Source: Argopecten irradians (Eukaryota > Mollusca > Bivalvia > Pectinida > Pectinidae). Taken from it: a DNA stretch of 64,000 nt. Below, in pieces: positions 1 to 14,300 of this stretch (position 1 is the stretch's first letter; each line of letters begins with the position of its first letter). Location of the stretch: assembly GCF_041381155.1 (NCBI RefSeq), contig NC_091134.1, positions 4,764,255-4,828,254 of the forward strand, read 5' to 3'. The translations under genes were made by a program, and so were the position numbers. A model generated the notes under the pieces. That model made no database searches and was not told the DNA's origin. It saw nothing but the letters and a program-made list of their open reading frames with translations.

Positions 1-440
1 AGTACCCACAGAACCCCCAAGACCCGACATAAGCCACCGGACTATGTTGTAAAACAATCCCGCCCATCTTCAAGTGCTAATCCACCTGCCAAAAGTAAGA
101 ATTAAGGCCTGAGGTTGAGAACCATGAGCAGCCTGGCATCTGATCAATCGCCCCTTGTAAGTGGTATGCATCTGAAATACTGACAACATTTACTGGTCTA
201 TAATCCACACAAAGTCATACGCTTCCGTCCATTTCTTTATCTTCTTTATCAGCAGGATAATGTCAGAGCCCATAGACTTGGTGACGTCTGTATGATTCCT
301 CGGTCAAGCACGTTGGTCGTGTCTATCAAACTCTAGCCCCCTTCTTAATGACTATCTGGTTTGGATGAGAAAACAATCATTCTGATACTCTAACCATTTT
401 CCCATGGTAAGATCGTCTAGTATACCCCGAGCTTGGCCCG
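1..440 (-). mobile_element. Ty3/Gypsy retrotransposon fossil, reverse-transcriptase part
   Basis: Read on the minus strand, this stretch carries the start of a Ty3/Gypsy-type reverse transcriptase. The conserved block with LCVDYRPVN is recognisable near 180-260, preceded by a KKxDGS-like stretch and followed by a NSYFWQV-like stretch. It is an old, broken fragment with several interruptions. No LTR, gag or integrase is seen and it may continue left of the window. The family call rests on the reverse-transcriptase motifs alone. Confidence 0.7.
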
Positions 441-1594
441 TAGTAATCCGTATAGCAACACTACTGTATGGGTGACGATCATGATCACTAGTTGACCGCC
501 AATTTATTCTAGAACAGATATTGTGTCGGCATTCACAGAAATCTTTCTGTTTCTATGTCGTGTCCGCGAACTCTTTATAATCATTACAGTGTTACAGATA
601 TTTTTGAATGGACGAGTAATTGTACTTTTGAAAAGGAGGGGTACAACTCTGAATTTTGTGTGTAACCGAAACCTAAAAGTCCGAGATATGTCGGAAAAAA
701 ATATGTGGTTATAGTATAAAGTTATTAAGTTGACAAGCTAGAAATTGTGCAAATACCTATCTGAACAATTAATGCAAACTATTGATCATGACTGGAGGGG
801 AAATTGGCATATTGTAATGGGTATTTTACCCATGTACCTATCTTAACGGGAGCACTGTGACAATGTAAGAATGACCAGAGTCTAATTGCCTGGTAGTTCT
901 CTGAGTGTTTATTGCGTGTTGCGACATAGTCAAACTCGTGACAACCTAGTCAGTCTCATACAGGGTTAATGTCCAACTTAGTGGATTTAAAAATATTCTT
1001 TAATTTCCCGATCATAATTTAAAAGTCATTTATTTGCTTAAAATTTTAATCATTTCAATATTTTTTCGTCTGTAAGTTTTCATTTGCTTACCTGTTTCAT
1101 TCCATTCATTCCTTTATGTGATGACATACGCATATTTTGTTTTCCACCTTTAACTTTTTGAAATAGTCTTAATCATTCAATTTCAATGAAATTGTTGTCT
1201 TTAATGAAACAAGGAAGGTCTATGAGGTGAGAAGAGGATGTATATAAGTTAATGGATGTTAATTTTAGGATACATATTTTGACTAAGATTTTTCTTCGAA
1301 TGCATAAACATATTCAATAAAAGAAAAGCTATATAATAATAAATATATTAACCCGAAGGTATCCACATATACAGGCAAATTGACAAAACTCGTTGATATT
1401 CAACCTAATTACTAACACAACATCATAATGTTCCCTGGTATGTTACGTTGATGACTAGTATGGTTCAAATAAAAACCTGAATCGAAGTCCAAACCACTAT
1501 GACAAACTTCATCAAATCTAATGAAATATACACCAACCACTTAACAGCCGGTTCAAATGACAACGTAAGTATTAATGTTCACAATGTACTGAAA
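441..1594. other. intergenic, no gene seen
   Basis: AT-rich DNA with no convincing coding exon. A 63-codon open frame from 523 shows no domain or splice context and is probably chance. Confidence 0.5.
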
Positions 1595-1880
1595 AAAGTA
1601 CAAATGGAATGTCCAAATGACAATCAAGATGTAAGTATTGATACAAGCAAGATACCGAGCAAAGTACAAATGGAATGTCCAAATGACAATCAAGATGTAA
1701 GTATTGATACAAGCAAGATACCGAGCAAAGTACAAATGGAATGTCCAAATGATAATCAAGATGTAAGTATTGATACAAGCAAGATACCGAGCAAAGTACA
1801 AATGGAATGTCCAAATGATAACCAAGATGTAAGTATTGATACAAGCAAGATACCGAGCAAAGTACAAAGGAAATGTTAAT
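1595..1880. repeat. 66-bp tandem repeat, about 4.3 copies
   Basis: Units begin at 1595, 1661, 1727, 1793 and (partial) 1859, nearly identical. The period is a multiple of three, so a frame from 1499 to 1879 stays open with a 22-residue repeat (core CPNDNQDVSIDTSKIPS), but two minus-strand frames are open as well. Each unit contains GTAAGT, a perfect 5' splice-site core. A real short repeat protein cannot be excluded but has no other support. Confidence 0.9.
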
Positions 1881-2300
1881 GTAAATACTAAAATAAGTAT
1901 GATACCGAACTCCAGATAAAAGCTGCATCATCGATGTTCAAACGGCAACCATGAAGTAAATTTTAATACAACCAAGATACCGAACAGTTCGGAACACACG
2001 ATAAACGCTCCTTCATGGACACAACAATCATGACTGTTTCCTAAATACTGATGAACAATGCCGATTAAAATGTATAAAAATGTCAAAATCGACAGATAAG
2101 GAGATGGCGATCTAACTAGTGATAATTTGATATGTAATTCCAATATTTATATAATTAAACCCGAACTTATGTCTGCTTTCGGGTATGTGAACGACGTAAA
2201 TCGATACGTGTAGAGAAGTTAAGTACATTAATTATCTGTGATTATCTACATAATCCGCCTGTAGCGAGGGACGTTATACCCCGGTTGTCATGGGAATAGC
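1881..2300. other. intergenic upstream region of the cyclase-like gene
   Basis: No gene seen. This is the proximal upstream DNA of the gene that starts at 2358. Confidence 0.4.
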
Positions 2301-2308
2301 TATATAAA
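2301..2308 (+). promoter_or_regulatory. TATA box of the guanylate-cyclase-like gene
   Basis: TATATAAA lies 57 bases before the ATG at 2358. A start of transcription near 2331 would give a 5' leader of about 27 bases. The proposed first exon then ends in a strong GTGAGT donor at 2371. Confidence 0.45.
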
Positions 2309-2357
2309 TGTATGATGGATATTTATACGAGCTACACGAGATTACGAGAGAGATATC

Positions 2358-5300
2358 ATGACGCAATTTGGTGAGTACTCCTCATGTGTTTCCATTTCAA
2401 AACAATGGTCTATCAACCATTACTTTCATCTTCAAATGAAAAACTTCTTATTTGCACACAGCCTGATTTGCCACATTTCTCTTAAACACTAAACAGTTTA
2501 TTCATGTGAAATTTATAAAGTTTCAGGAAGGAGCACAAGAAGTGAACAATAGCCTGATCTCAATGTTTTTGTTTACTTCATTTAAAGGTTGGGTCGCAAG
2601 TTGGGCGTCATTAGTTTTTTTGTTTAAAAGTGTAAACAGAAATTCTGAAAGCAGCAACAATACCGTCGGCAGTGTGTGCTTTTATGGTATATAAAAATCG
2701 CATCCGATCCATGTCTATTTACTTGGATATACATATGAAACGTCTTCTTTTTTATAAGTTTTAGACTAAACATTTTTTGCTTCTATTCCTAAAACTCTAT
2801 TACAGGGCTGGTTTTCCTCTTTCGACACGTGTATATCGTTATTCCTGTTGTTGGATTACCCATTAGGTGTGAGATCTCCACGTTACGTTGCTTTATATAT
2901 GTTTTGTTGAAATAAGGTACAGTTCTACATTTTGTTTTTTTGTGTAATTAGTTTATTCTGTTAGACATGTTTTAAACGATAACACTTTGTATCTGTTTTC
3001 ATTTCATATTTTAGAATTAAGGTGCTTAACATTCAGATGTTAAGAGCAAGAACCACGTGATCACATATGAGAAAATTAAAACAAAAACTTAGATTCGTTC
3101 GAATGCTTTGAATCTCTAGATTTTTTTTAGTAATGGATTCTTCGTTGAAATCAAATATATATTTTAGTATTCAAATCAAGGAAATCGTAGGACTTCATGA
3201 ATACTTCAATAAAAGGTGCATACATTTTAAATTTAATATATTGTTGATATTTAGATGATGAACACGTATACAATGTAATATATTGTCTTAATATAGTTCA
3301 TCTATCTCATAAGACAATTTTAACGTTCTTTATATATTTCTTTGTAAATTTCCACGTCCTACACTTATCTCTATAGAGTTTAATTCGAGATATTTGTCTG
3401 GATGTGACCTAGCCGGATCTGACGAGCAACATTAATGAAGAATAGAACGTTTGTTATTCCGAAAAAAAGTTTTCCTTCTCCTTTTCAGGAGTTCATATAA
3501 AATCTGTTTAATTGCCCATTGTTAGTGTTTCGGCTACTGGCTTTGTACGATATCCCTGTAATCTGTATACCTTTCTCACGTTGTTTATTGTCCGTTGTCG
3601 GTGTTTCTGTTGCTGGCTCCGTACTGTATCCCTGTAATCTGTATATGCCATTGTCGTGGTTGTATTATTGCCCGTTGTCGTGTTTCTGTTGCTGGTTCTT
3701 ACTGGTGTATCCCTGTAATCTGTATACCATTGTCAGGTTGTTTATTGCCCGTTGTCGGTGTTTCTGTTGCTGGTTCCTACTGTATCCCTGTAATCTGTAT
3801 ATCATTGTCAGGTTGTTTATTGCCCGTTGTCGGTGTTTCTGTTGCTGGGTTCCTACTGTATATCATTGTCAGGTTGTTTATTGCCGTTGTCGGTGTTTCT
3901 GTTGCTGGTTCCTACTGTATCCCTGTAATCTGTATATCATTGTCAGGTTGTTTATTGCCCGTTGTCGGTGTTTCTGTTGCTGGCTTCCTACTGTATCCCT
4001 GTAATCTGTATATCATTGTCAGGTTGTTTATTGCCCGTTGTCGGTGTTTCTGTTGCTGGCTTCCTACTGTATCCCTGTAATCTGTATACCATTGTCAGGT
4101 TGTTTATTGCCCGTTGTCGGTGTTTCTGTTGCTGGCTTCCTACTGTATCCCTGTAATCTTTATACCATTGTCAAGTTGTTTATTGCCCGTTGTCGGTGTT
4201 TCTGTTGCTGGCTTCCTACTGTATCCCTGTAATCTGTATACCATTGTCAGGTTGTTTATTGCCCGTTGTCGGTGTTTCTGTTGCTGGCTTCCTACTGTAT
4301 CCCTGTAATCTGTATATCATTGTCAGGTTGTTTATTGCCCGTTGTCGGTGTTTCTGTTGCTGGCTTCCTACTGTATCCCTGTAATCTGTATACCATTGTC
4401 AGGTTGTTTATTGCCCGTTGTCGGTGTTTCTGTTGCTGGCTTCCTACTGTATCCCTGTAATCTGTATACCATTGTCAGGTTGTTTATTGCCCGTTGTCGG
4501 TGTTTCTGTTGCTGGCTTCCTACTGTATCCCTGTAATCTGTATACCATTGTCAGGTTGTTTATTGCCCGTTGTCGGTGTTTCTGTTGCTGCTGGCTTCCT
4601 ACTGTATCCCTGTAATCTGTATACCATTGTCAGGTTGTTTATTGCCCGTTGTCGGTGTTTCTGTTGCTGGCTTCCTACTGTATCCCTGTAATCTGTATAC
4701 CATTGTCAGGTTGTTTATTGCCCGTTGTCGGTGTTTCTGTTGCTGGCTTCCTACTGTATCCCTGTAATCTGTATATCATTGTCAGGTTGTTTATTGCCCG
4801 TTGTCGGTGTTTCTGTTGCTGGCTTCCTACTGTATCCCTGTAATCTGTATACCATTGTCAGGTTGTTTATTGCCCGTTGTCGGTGTTTCTGTTGCTGGCT
4901 TCCTACTGTATCCCTGTAATCTGTTATCATACTGTATCCTGTATCTGTATACATTGTCAGTGTTTATTGCCCGTTGTCGGTGTTTCTGTTGCTGGCTCCT
5001 ACTGTATCCCTGTAATCTGTATACCATTGTCAGGTTGTTTATTGCCCGTTGTCGGTGTTTCTGTTGCTGGCTCCCTACTGTATCCCTGTAATCTGTATAC
5101 CATTGTCAGGTTGTTTATTGCCCGTTGTCGGTGTTTCTGTTGCTGGCTTCCTACTGTATCCCTGTAATCTGTATACCATTGTCAAGTTGTTTATTGCCCG
5201 TTGTCGGTGTTTCTGTTGCTATCTTCCTACTGTATCTCTGTAATCTTTATACCATTGTCAAGTTGTTTATTGCCCGTTGTCGGTGTTTCTGTTGCTGGCT

Positions 5301-8300
5301 TCCTACTGTATCCCTGTAATCTGTATACCATTGTCAGGTTGTTTATTGCCCGTTGTCGGTGTTTCTGTTGCTGGCTTCCTACTGTATCCCTGTAATCTGT
5401 ATACCATTGTCAGGTTGTTTATTGCCCGTTGTCGGTGTTTCTGTTGCTGGCTCCGTACTGTATCCCTGTAATCTGTATACCATTGTCAGGTTGTTTATTG
5501 CCCGTTGTCGGTGTTTCTGTTGCTGGCTTCCTACTGTATCCCTGTAATCTGTATACCATTGTCAGGTTGTTTATTGCCCGTTGTCGGTGTTTCTGTTGCT
5601 GGCTTCCTACTGTATCCCTGTAATCTGTATACCATTGTCAGGTTGTTTATTGCCCGTTGTCGGTGTTTCTGTTGCTGGCTCCGTACTGTATCCCTGTAAT
5701 CTGTATATCATTGTCAGGTTGTTTATTGCCCGTTGTCGGTGTTTCTGTTGCTGGCTTCCTACTGTATCCCTGTAATCTGTATACCATTGTCAGGTTGTTT
5801 ATTGCCCGTTGTCGGTGTTTCTGTTGCTGGCTTCCTACTGTATCCCTGTAATCTGTATATCATTGTCAGGTTGTTTATTGCCCGTTGTCGGTGTTTCTGT
5901 TGCTGGCTCCTACTGTATCTCTGTAATCTGTATACCATTGTCAAGTTGTTTATTGCCCGTTGTCGGTGTTTCTGTTGCTGGCTTCCTACTGTATCCCTGT
6001 AATCTGTATACCATTGTCAGGTTGTTTATTGTCCGTTGTCGGTGTTTCTGTTGCTGGCTCCGTACTGTATCCCTGTAATCTGTATACCATTGTCAGGTTG
6101 TTTATTGCCCGTTGTCGGTGTTTCTGTTGCTGGCTTCCTACTGTATCCCTGTAATCTGTATACCATTGTCAGGTTGTTTATTGCCCGTTGTCGGTGTTTC
6201 TGTTGCTGGCTCCTACTGTATCCCTGTAATCTGTATACCATTGTCAGGTTGTTTATTGCCCGTTGTCGGTGTTTCTGTTGCTGGCTCCCTACTGTATCCC
6301 TGTAATCTGTATACCATTGTCAGGTTGTTTATTGCCCGTTGTCGGTGTTTCTGTTGCTGGCTTCCTACTGTATCCCTGTAATCTGTATATCATTGTCAGG
6401 TTGTTTATTGCCCGTTGTCGGTGTTTCTGTTGCTGGCTTCCTACTGTATCCCTGTAATCTGTATACCATTGTCAGGTTGTTTATTGCCCGTTGTCGGTGT
6501 TTCTGTTGCTGGCTTCCTACTGTATCCCTGTAATCTGTATATCATTGTCAGGTTGTTTATTGCCCGTTGTCGGTGTTTCTGTTGCTGGCCTCCTACTGTA
6601 TCCCTGTAATCTGTATACCATTGTCAGGTTGTTTATTGCCCGTTGTCGGTGTTTCTGTTGCTGGCTTCCTACTGTATCCCTGTAATCTGTATATCATTGT
6701 CAGGTTGTTTATTGCCCGTTGTCGGTGTTTCTGTTGCTGGCTTCCTACTGTATCCCTGTAATCTGTATATCATTGTCAGGTTGTTTATTGCCCGTTGTCG
6801 GTGTTTCTGTTGCTGGCTTCCTACTGTATCCCTGTAATCTGTATATCATTGTCAGGTTGTTTATTGCCCGTTGTCGGTGTTTCTGTTGCTGGCTTCCTAC
6901 TGTATCCCTGTAATCTGTATATCATTGTCAGGTTGTTTATTGCCCGTTGTCGGTGTTTCTGTTGCTGGCTTCCTACTGTATCCCTGTAATCTGTATATCA
7001 TTGTCAGGTTGTTTATTGCCCGTTGTCGGTGTTTCTGTTGCTGGCTTCCTACTGTATCCCTGTAATCTGTATACCATTGTCAGGTTGTTTATTGCCCTGT
7101 CGGTGTTTTCGGTGTTTCTGTTGCTGGCTCCCTACTGTATCCCTGTAATCTGTATATCATTGTCAGGTTGTTTATTGCCCGTTGTCGGTGTTTCTGTTGC
7201 TGGCTTCGTACTGTATCCCTGTAATCTGTATATCATTGTCAGGTTGTTTATTGCCCGTTGTCGGTGTTTCTGTTTTGCTGGCTCCTACTGTATCCCTGTA
7301 ATCTGTATATCATTGTCAGGTTGTTTATTGCCCGTTGTCGGTGTTTCTGTTGCTGGCTCCCTACTGTATCCCTGTAATCTGTATATCATTGTCAGGTTGT
7401 TTATTGCCCGTTGTCGGTGTTTCTGTTGCTGGCTCCTACTGTATCCCTGTAATCTGTATATCATTGTCAGGTTGTTTATTGCCCGTTGTCGGTGTTTCTG
7501 TTGCTGGCTCCCTACTGTATCCCTGTAATCTGTATATCATTGTCAGGTTGTTTATTGCCCGTTGTCGGTGTTTCTGTTGCTGGCTCCCTACTGTATCCCT
7601 GTAATCTGTATATCATTGTCAGGTTGTTTATTGCCCGTTGTCGGTGTTTCTGTTGCTGGCTTCCTACTGTATCCCTGTAATCTGTATACCATTGTCAGGT
7701 TGTTTATTGCCCGTTGTCGGTGTTTCTGTTGCTGGCTTCCTACTGTATCCCTGTAATCTGTATACCATTGTCAGGTTGTTTATTGCCCGTTGTCGGTGTT
7801 TCTGTTGCTGGCTTCGTACTGTATCCCTGTAATCTGTATATCATTGTCAGGTTGTTTATTGCCCGTTGTCGGTGTTTCTGTTGCTGGCTTCGTACTGTAT
7901 CCCTGTAATCTGTATATCATTGTCAGGTTGTTTATTGTCCGTTGTCGGTGTTTCTGTTGCTGGCTCCGTACTGTATCCCTGTAATCTGTATACCATTGTC
8001 AGGTTGTTTATTGCCCGTTGTCGGTGTTTCTGTTGCTGGCTTCCTACTGTATCCCTGTAATCTGTATACCATTGTCAAGTTGTTTATTGCCCGTTGTCGG
8101 TGTTTCTGTTGCTGGCTTCCTACTGTATCCCTGTAATCTGTATATCATTGTCAGATTGTTTATTGCCCGTTGTCGGTGTTTCTGTTGCTGGCTTCCTACT
8201 GTATCCCTGTAATCTGTATACCATTATCAGGTTGTTTATTGCCCGTTGTCGGTGTTTCTGTTGCTGGCTTCCTACTGTATCCCTGTAATCTGTATACCAT

Positions 8301-11300
8301 TGTCAGGTTGTTTATTGCCCGTTGTCGGTGTTTCTGTTGCTGGCTTCCTACTGTATCCCTGTAATCTGTATACCATTGTCAGGTTGTTTATTGCCCGTTG
8401 TCGGTGTTTCTGTTGCTGGCTCCGTACTGTATCCCTGTAATCTGTATACCATTGTCAGGTTGTTTATTGTCCGCTTTCGGTGTTTCTGTTGCTGGCTCCC
8501 GTACGGTATCCCTGTAATCTGTAAACCATTTTCACGTTACTTATGTCCCGTTGTCGGTGTTTCTGTTGCTGGCTCCCTACTGTATCCCTGTAATCTGTAT
8601 ACCATTATCAGGTTGTTTATTGCCCATTGTCGGTGTTTCTGTTGCTGGCTCCCTACTGTATCCCTGTAGTCTGTATATCATTGTCAGGTTGTTTTAGCAG
8701 GACGTTAATGGATGACAGGTTGCTCTTTCAAAGGAGTGTGGAGATTCAAAACCCTCAAACTAATTACAAAAGTAGAACATTTAGCCGTCTTCATACGATT
8801 AACCTCAATTTCTATTTCCCATATTGGTGAAAAGTGTGGAGAAACAAACTTACATGGTTACTTTACATTGTTTTCCCAGCATTACCTAGACAGAGCCGTG
8901 TCCTTCAAGAGCTTTATGATATACACTGTAACAACCTTCGCTCGTTACACACCGGAAGTTTGACAGACAGTGAGGCTAACATTGACCTCAAGTTCACACT
9001 GAAGGCCCTCGAAAGGCAACCGTCTTCAGGTATTGATATCTAGAGTAATTAATATTTCAATTAATTTAGTTATCAATTATTAAGTTATTATAATTACCAA
9101 TCTTTGAGGTATTTAGTAACAAAATCTATCACAGAAATTGATTTAATCTCATACAATATGGCGGTTTTCAATGAATATTTTGCCAGCCCGGCCTTCCAAA
9201 CAGATGAAGACTATGATGAGGATGAAGCGCAACCGACTTCAACAACTCGTGGTATCTGTGTGTATTTACAGTCTATTGCTGAGTCTGTGTCTCTACCAGG
9301 TGGTCACTATCTACCAGCAACTGCATAAACAGTAAGAGATCACGTGTGTCTCTATACAGGTAAGGATACACACCGTGTAACATGTAACTGTCCTAATACA
9401 GGTAAGGATACACCGTGTAACTGTCCTAATACAGGTAAGGATACACCGTGTAACTGTCCTAATACAGGTAAGGATACACTGTGTAACTGTCCTAATACAG
9501 GTAAGGATACACTGTGTAACTGTCCTAATACAGGTAAGGATACACCGTGTAACTGTCCTAATACAGGTAAGGATACACCGTGTAACTGTCCTAATACAGG
9601 TAAGGATACACCGTGTAACTGTCCTAATACAGGTAAGGATACACTGTGTAACTGTCCTAATACAGGTAAGGATACACTGTGTAACTGTCCTAATACAGAT
9701 AAGGATACACCTGAGGTGTAACTGTATCCTAAATACACATGGCCTAACAGGTAAGGATACACCGTGTAACTGTCCTAAACAGGTAAGTACACCGTGTAAC
9801 TTCCTAATACAGGTAAGGATACACAATGTCTAATAAGGTGTACACCTGTATGTCCTAATACAGGTAAGGATACACCGTGTAATGTCCTAATACAGGTAAG
9901 GATACACTGTACTGTCCGTATGTACACGTGTACTGTCCTAATACAGGTAAGGATACACCTGTAACTGTCCTAATACATACACTGTATGCCTATACAGGTA
10001 AGGATACACCGTGTAACTGTCCTAATACAGGTAAGGATACACCGTGTAACTGTCCTAATACAGGTAAGGATACACCGTGTAACTGTCCTAATACAGGTAA
10101 GGATACACCGTGTAACTGTCCTAATACAGGTAAGGATACACCGTGTAACTGTCCTAATACAGGTAAGGATACACTGTGTAACTGTCCTAATACAGGTAAG
10201 GATACACAGTGTAACTGTCCTAATACAGGTAAGGATACACTGTGTAACTGTCCTAATACAGGTAAGGATACACTGTGTAACTGTCCTAATACAGGTAAGG
10301 ATACACTGTGTAACTGTCCTAATACAGGTAAGGATACACAGTGTAACTGTCCTAATAAGGTTAGGATACACAGTGTAACTGTCCTAATACAAGTAAGGAT
10401 ACACCGTGTAACTGTCCTTATACAGATAAGGATACAATGTAACTGTCCTATTACAGGTAAGGATATACCATGTATTTGTCCTAATCAAAATAAAGAAACT
10501 TCCCGTAGCATGTATTCACTATCACCAGAAAGTATAATGATACACGTATATCTGTGGTACGGAAGGGACTTTGTATTTCATTCTGATGACGGAGAATATG
10601 GTGAACCTGCATTTTTGTACCCGAAAAGGGTACAAACGCTAAATACGAAAAAAATCCATTCGAAAAGCAAAACGTCCTCAATGTAAATATTAAGCTTACT
10701 GGCTTGTGCGAACATTTATATCCGAAATTGTCAAACCAATCCCTTGGAAAGTGACCATGTGTATATTACTTCCACTGAGTGCAGTTTTGTCATTCTAAAG
10801 ATGGCGTATTTTGTGAGATGTAAGTATAAGTTCGTGGCTTTGATTATGAAATCAAATCTACCGTGATCCTAAAGGTTAATCTTGTGCTTTGTTATAACAG
10901 GAATCCCATCATTACGGACAAATCTCACAACTCCGTGAGGTGCTATCAGATATCCACATGGAACTTCAAGCAACCATTAAAAACAAGTCCATCGCCGAAT
11001 TCCGTCTGCAGGCAGATCGGTCGATCGCAAGACTGGATCACGATTTCCAGCATCCATCATTCATCTTGGGGACCCTTATAAGATCTCGGGTAAGATTTGT
11101 CCACGTTCTGTCTGAAATCAGACTGGAAGCAGACTACTGGCAAAACCTACCCGTTCTTCTTTCAAAGTACAATCTATTGACACAGTTCATGCATGACAAC
11201 TTAGTTGTGTTAACACGACGGAGTCATTTCACCATGGATGCTTCCTTTATCGAAATGGACAAAGCATTCGAAGTGGTGGCATTGCTTGAGAAAGTTGATA

Positions 11301-14300
11301 TCTATAATAATTTAGATTGCTATATGACTATCAGTGATAATGAAACTAGCATTCGTAGCACGTACAGTTATGCCATGTTTCAGAATATTAACACAATCAA
11401 TGCTCACATTACGGTACTATCTCTACGTGGAGCGACCGTGCTTACAAATACCGAATGGAACTTTCTGAAATCACTGACACTAACTTCAAGATTTCTCCCT
11501 GACCAAGATTTCATTAACATACATAGACTTCATTCACGAAACAGTAGTTTGTGTGATGACACTAATGACAAGTTGAAAACTATTATTGATCATGTACTGA
11601 TGACCTCAAAGAGGCTACTATCAAGCCTGAACAACAGGATTCACGCCAGAAGTAGCGATGCTGTTCAGGAGATCGGGATATACACCATGCTCTTGCTACT
11701 TTGTGTCATCCTGTTTGGAATCGTGTGTGTTCTTCACCACGGAATTATCAATAGGCTGTTAACCTTTGAGGACATCGAGGATACCATAAGTAAGCAGTTG
11801 AGTGAAGAACAAGATCGAGTGACTTCAATTTTACATGATGCAATCCCTCTTGAGTACATAGAGGCTGTGAATGGTATCAACATAGTCAACAATGGCGATA
11901 GGACAAAGCCTGCAGGCAATATCAAAAAGAGCAAAATCCGTCGTTTGAAAAGTTCGATCGAATCCTTGACAAAATCAAGTAGATCTGCCTCTGTAGAACC
12001 AGAAACATACCCCCTTCCCGTAGAGGACACAGTAATTCCTGCTAATCTACCTCTGCTCAAATTATCAAAGCCTGATGTCATGTATGGGGTATTTGACAGC
12101 GCGACGCTATTCATGTGTGACTTTATCCATCTGAATGACCTGGTGGCCTTGTACGAGCCTGACCAGCTTGTAAACCTGGTCACATGTCTCATCCAGATCC
12201 TGGAGGCGCGCACCAAACTCTACAACGTTCATGTTCTGTGTAAAAATATCAACACCTTCACTGTCATATCTGGTGAGTAGATTTCTTCGTCTTACTGTAA
12301 CGCTGTGTTTTCTCCAGCTAGAGTAAACGAGTATTGGTGTTACGGAGACTGTATAATTTGATCTCTGTGGTGACTGTCACCGACAAGCTTTGTTTTTATG
12401 AAATAGGTAGTCATGATGTATGGATCTATAGTGTCATTTAAGGAGGGTATGAGGAAAAGGAATTTTCTAATTGATTTTATTTCATGGAAGATTTGAGTAC
12501 ATCTTTTCAATAAAAGACCCATATATACAATAGTATAATAGTATAGCAGGATGGCTAAGTCGTGAATTAAGTATCCACATTGTAGACGGTTAAGAGCAAT
12601 ATTAGGTGCCATAAATATCAGCAAAGCCATATCATAATGTGGTACAGCTAAATTAGGTGTTTACAGTCAATCAGTTTCGTTGTTTTGCTATAAAACTTAC
12701 ATGCGATTACAAAATAGCCATCAATGCTCCATATTGTTTCACTTTTACATTTTATAGTTTTTATATCTTTTTTAATGTCTTGTTGATCATCGGATACCGT
12801 GTAGCTCCGACTAGCGTTCAGACACTGCCTTCGCTTCTTTCCCGTTACAAAGGATTTAACGCAAATATCATTTGTTATGATGTAAATTTTATAAACATTT
12901 CTTACAGGCCTTCAATGTCAACACGCTCTTCGACATGTAACCGAGATCGCTAATATGGCACTGGATATCCGCGCATCATGTAGTGATCTAGAGATTGATG
13001 TACTTCCGGATTCAAAACTACGCATGCGTATCAGCATTCACACGTGTATGTTCCATTAAATGCTATTTGATCCAAACCTGGCATAATGATATGCAACACA
13101 GAAAAACCTAAAACCTCCCATTTATTTAATGGTTATTTCAAGCATTAAATAGAGAGATTCGTGTGTGTTTTCGCTCCATAACATGAAAATGTATCTAAAA
13201 GGAGGGAGGTCATGACCGATAAGTTTTATTTTTTATTAAAGATATTTAAAGGTTATATGGCCATGAAGTTAAGGTCAGGTCAGGGAGGTTAATTTTCTGT
13301 TTGTTTCATTTTAGACGAAACCGGTGGGCACTTGTATTATTTCAATTATTTTTTCCATCATCAATCAAAAACCCTTGACCTAAGAGTTAATCGAAAAAAT
13401 ATGCATACTTATCAAGAAAAAAACCAGTGTTTGGTTTCGTCAATATTATACCAAATAAAAAACATTGTCGTCTTCCTTAACTCGAAATGGTCTCTGTCCT
13501 GACCTTAACTTCTTTTCTTATCTTGCTCACCTAAAGCTAACCCCCCGATATCAGTAAACATATCGGTCATGGCCAATATAGGACCCAAATTGACACCCCG
13601 CCTTTCCGAAATTTGGGGAAACTATTTTAGATGAGGCGTTTTAAACAGCAGAGCCAATGTATTACGCAAAGAAACGATCGCAAACATTTTAAAGCCAGTG
13701 TAAAATGCCTGTAATATATACACTATTGATTTATTATCAATTTTAAGAGTTTTATCTTTATTTTTGCATAACCAAGATGTTATAACATAACCATTAAATT
13801 TACGACATCACTTCCATCCTTTTCATGTTTAAGCTGATTGTGTTTATAAACTGACGTCACATCCGGAACCTCGTTTCCACATATACGGTGACATTGTTGA
13901 TATCACGATGGAGTTGCAGAAAAACTGCACGGGTAAGTATGTCTAAAAAGTGTGCTGTTTTTGTTCCTTTGTTTGTGTTTGTGTCTTTCAAATGGACGAT
14001 TTGGTTAACGAATATTTGTGTAAGCATTACTTTGAATATGTTGATTTGCATCATGCATGAAAATAAAACAAAAAACTAATCCATGTCAAAAACAATTATA
14101 ACTAAAACGTTATGTTCCTCTATGAATTATTTACTCTCTGGAACGCCTTGTCCTGCTTTTTCGGTAGCTAATCGCACTACATGTATTTATTTGACTTTGG
14201 GTTTACAATGTAGCTTATACTTTTCGATTATCACCACGTTACTTCATACAGCAAACAGAATCCATATAAGTGATGAAGTTGGAACCATACTTCGAAAAGA

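Noticed and set aside
3519-8700. Dozens of regular 64-residue open frames starting MSVFLLL
   Set aside because: They start at GTG, recur every 76 bases in rotating frames and arise purely from the satellite unit; the array lies in an intron.
3519-8700. CRISPR-like array
   Set aside because: Units are contiguous without unique spacers, and the DNA is clearly animal.
9344-10686. Cys-rich protein with 11-residue repeats (CNCPNTGKDT)
   Set aside because: The 33-bp period keeps several frames on both strands open; the array sits between two exons of the cyclase-like gene and has no start context.
11734-12216. 160-codon minus-strand frame
   Set aside because: Shadow of the cyclase exon on the other strand.
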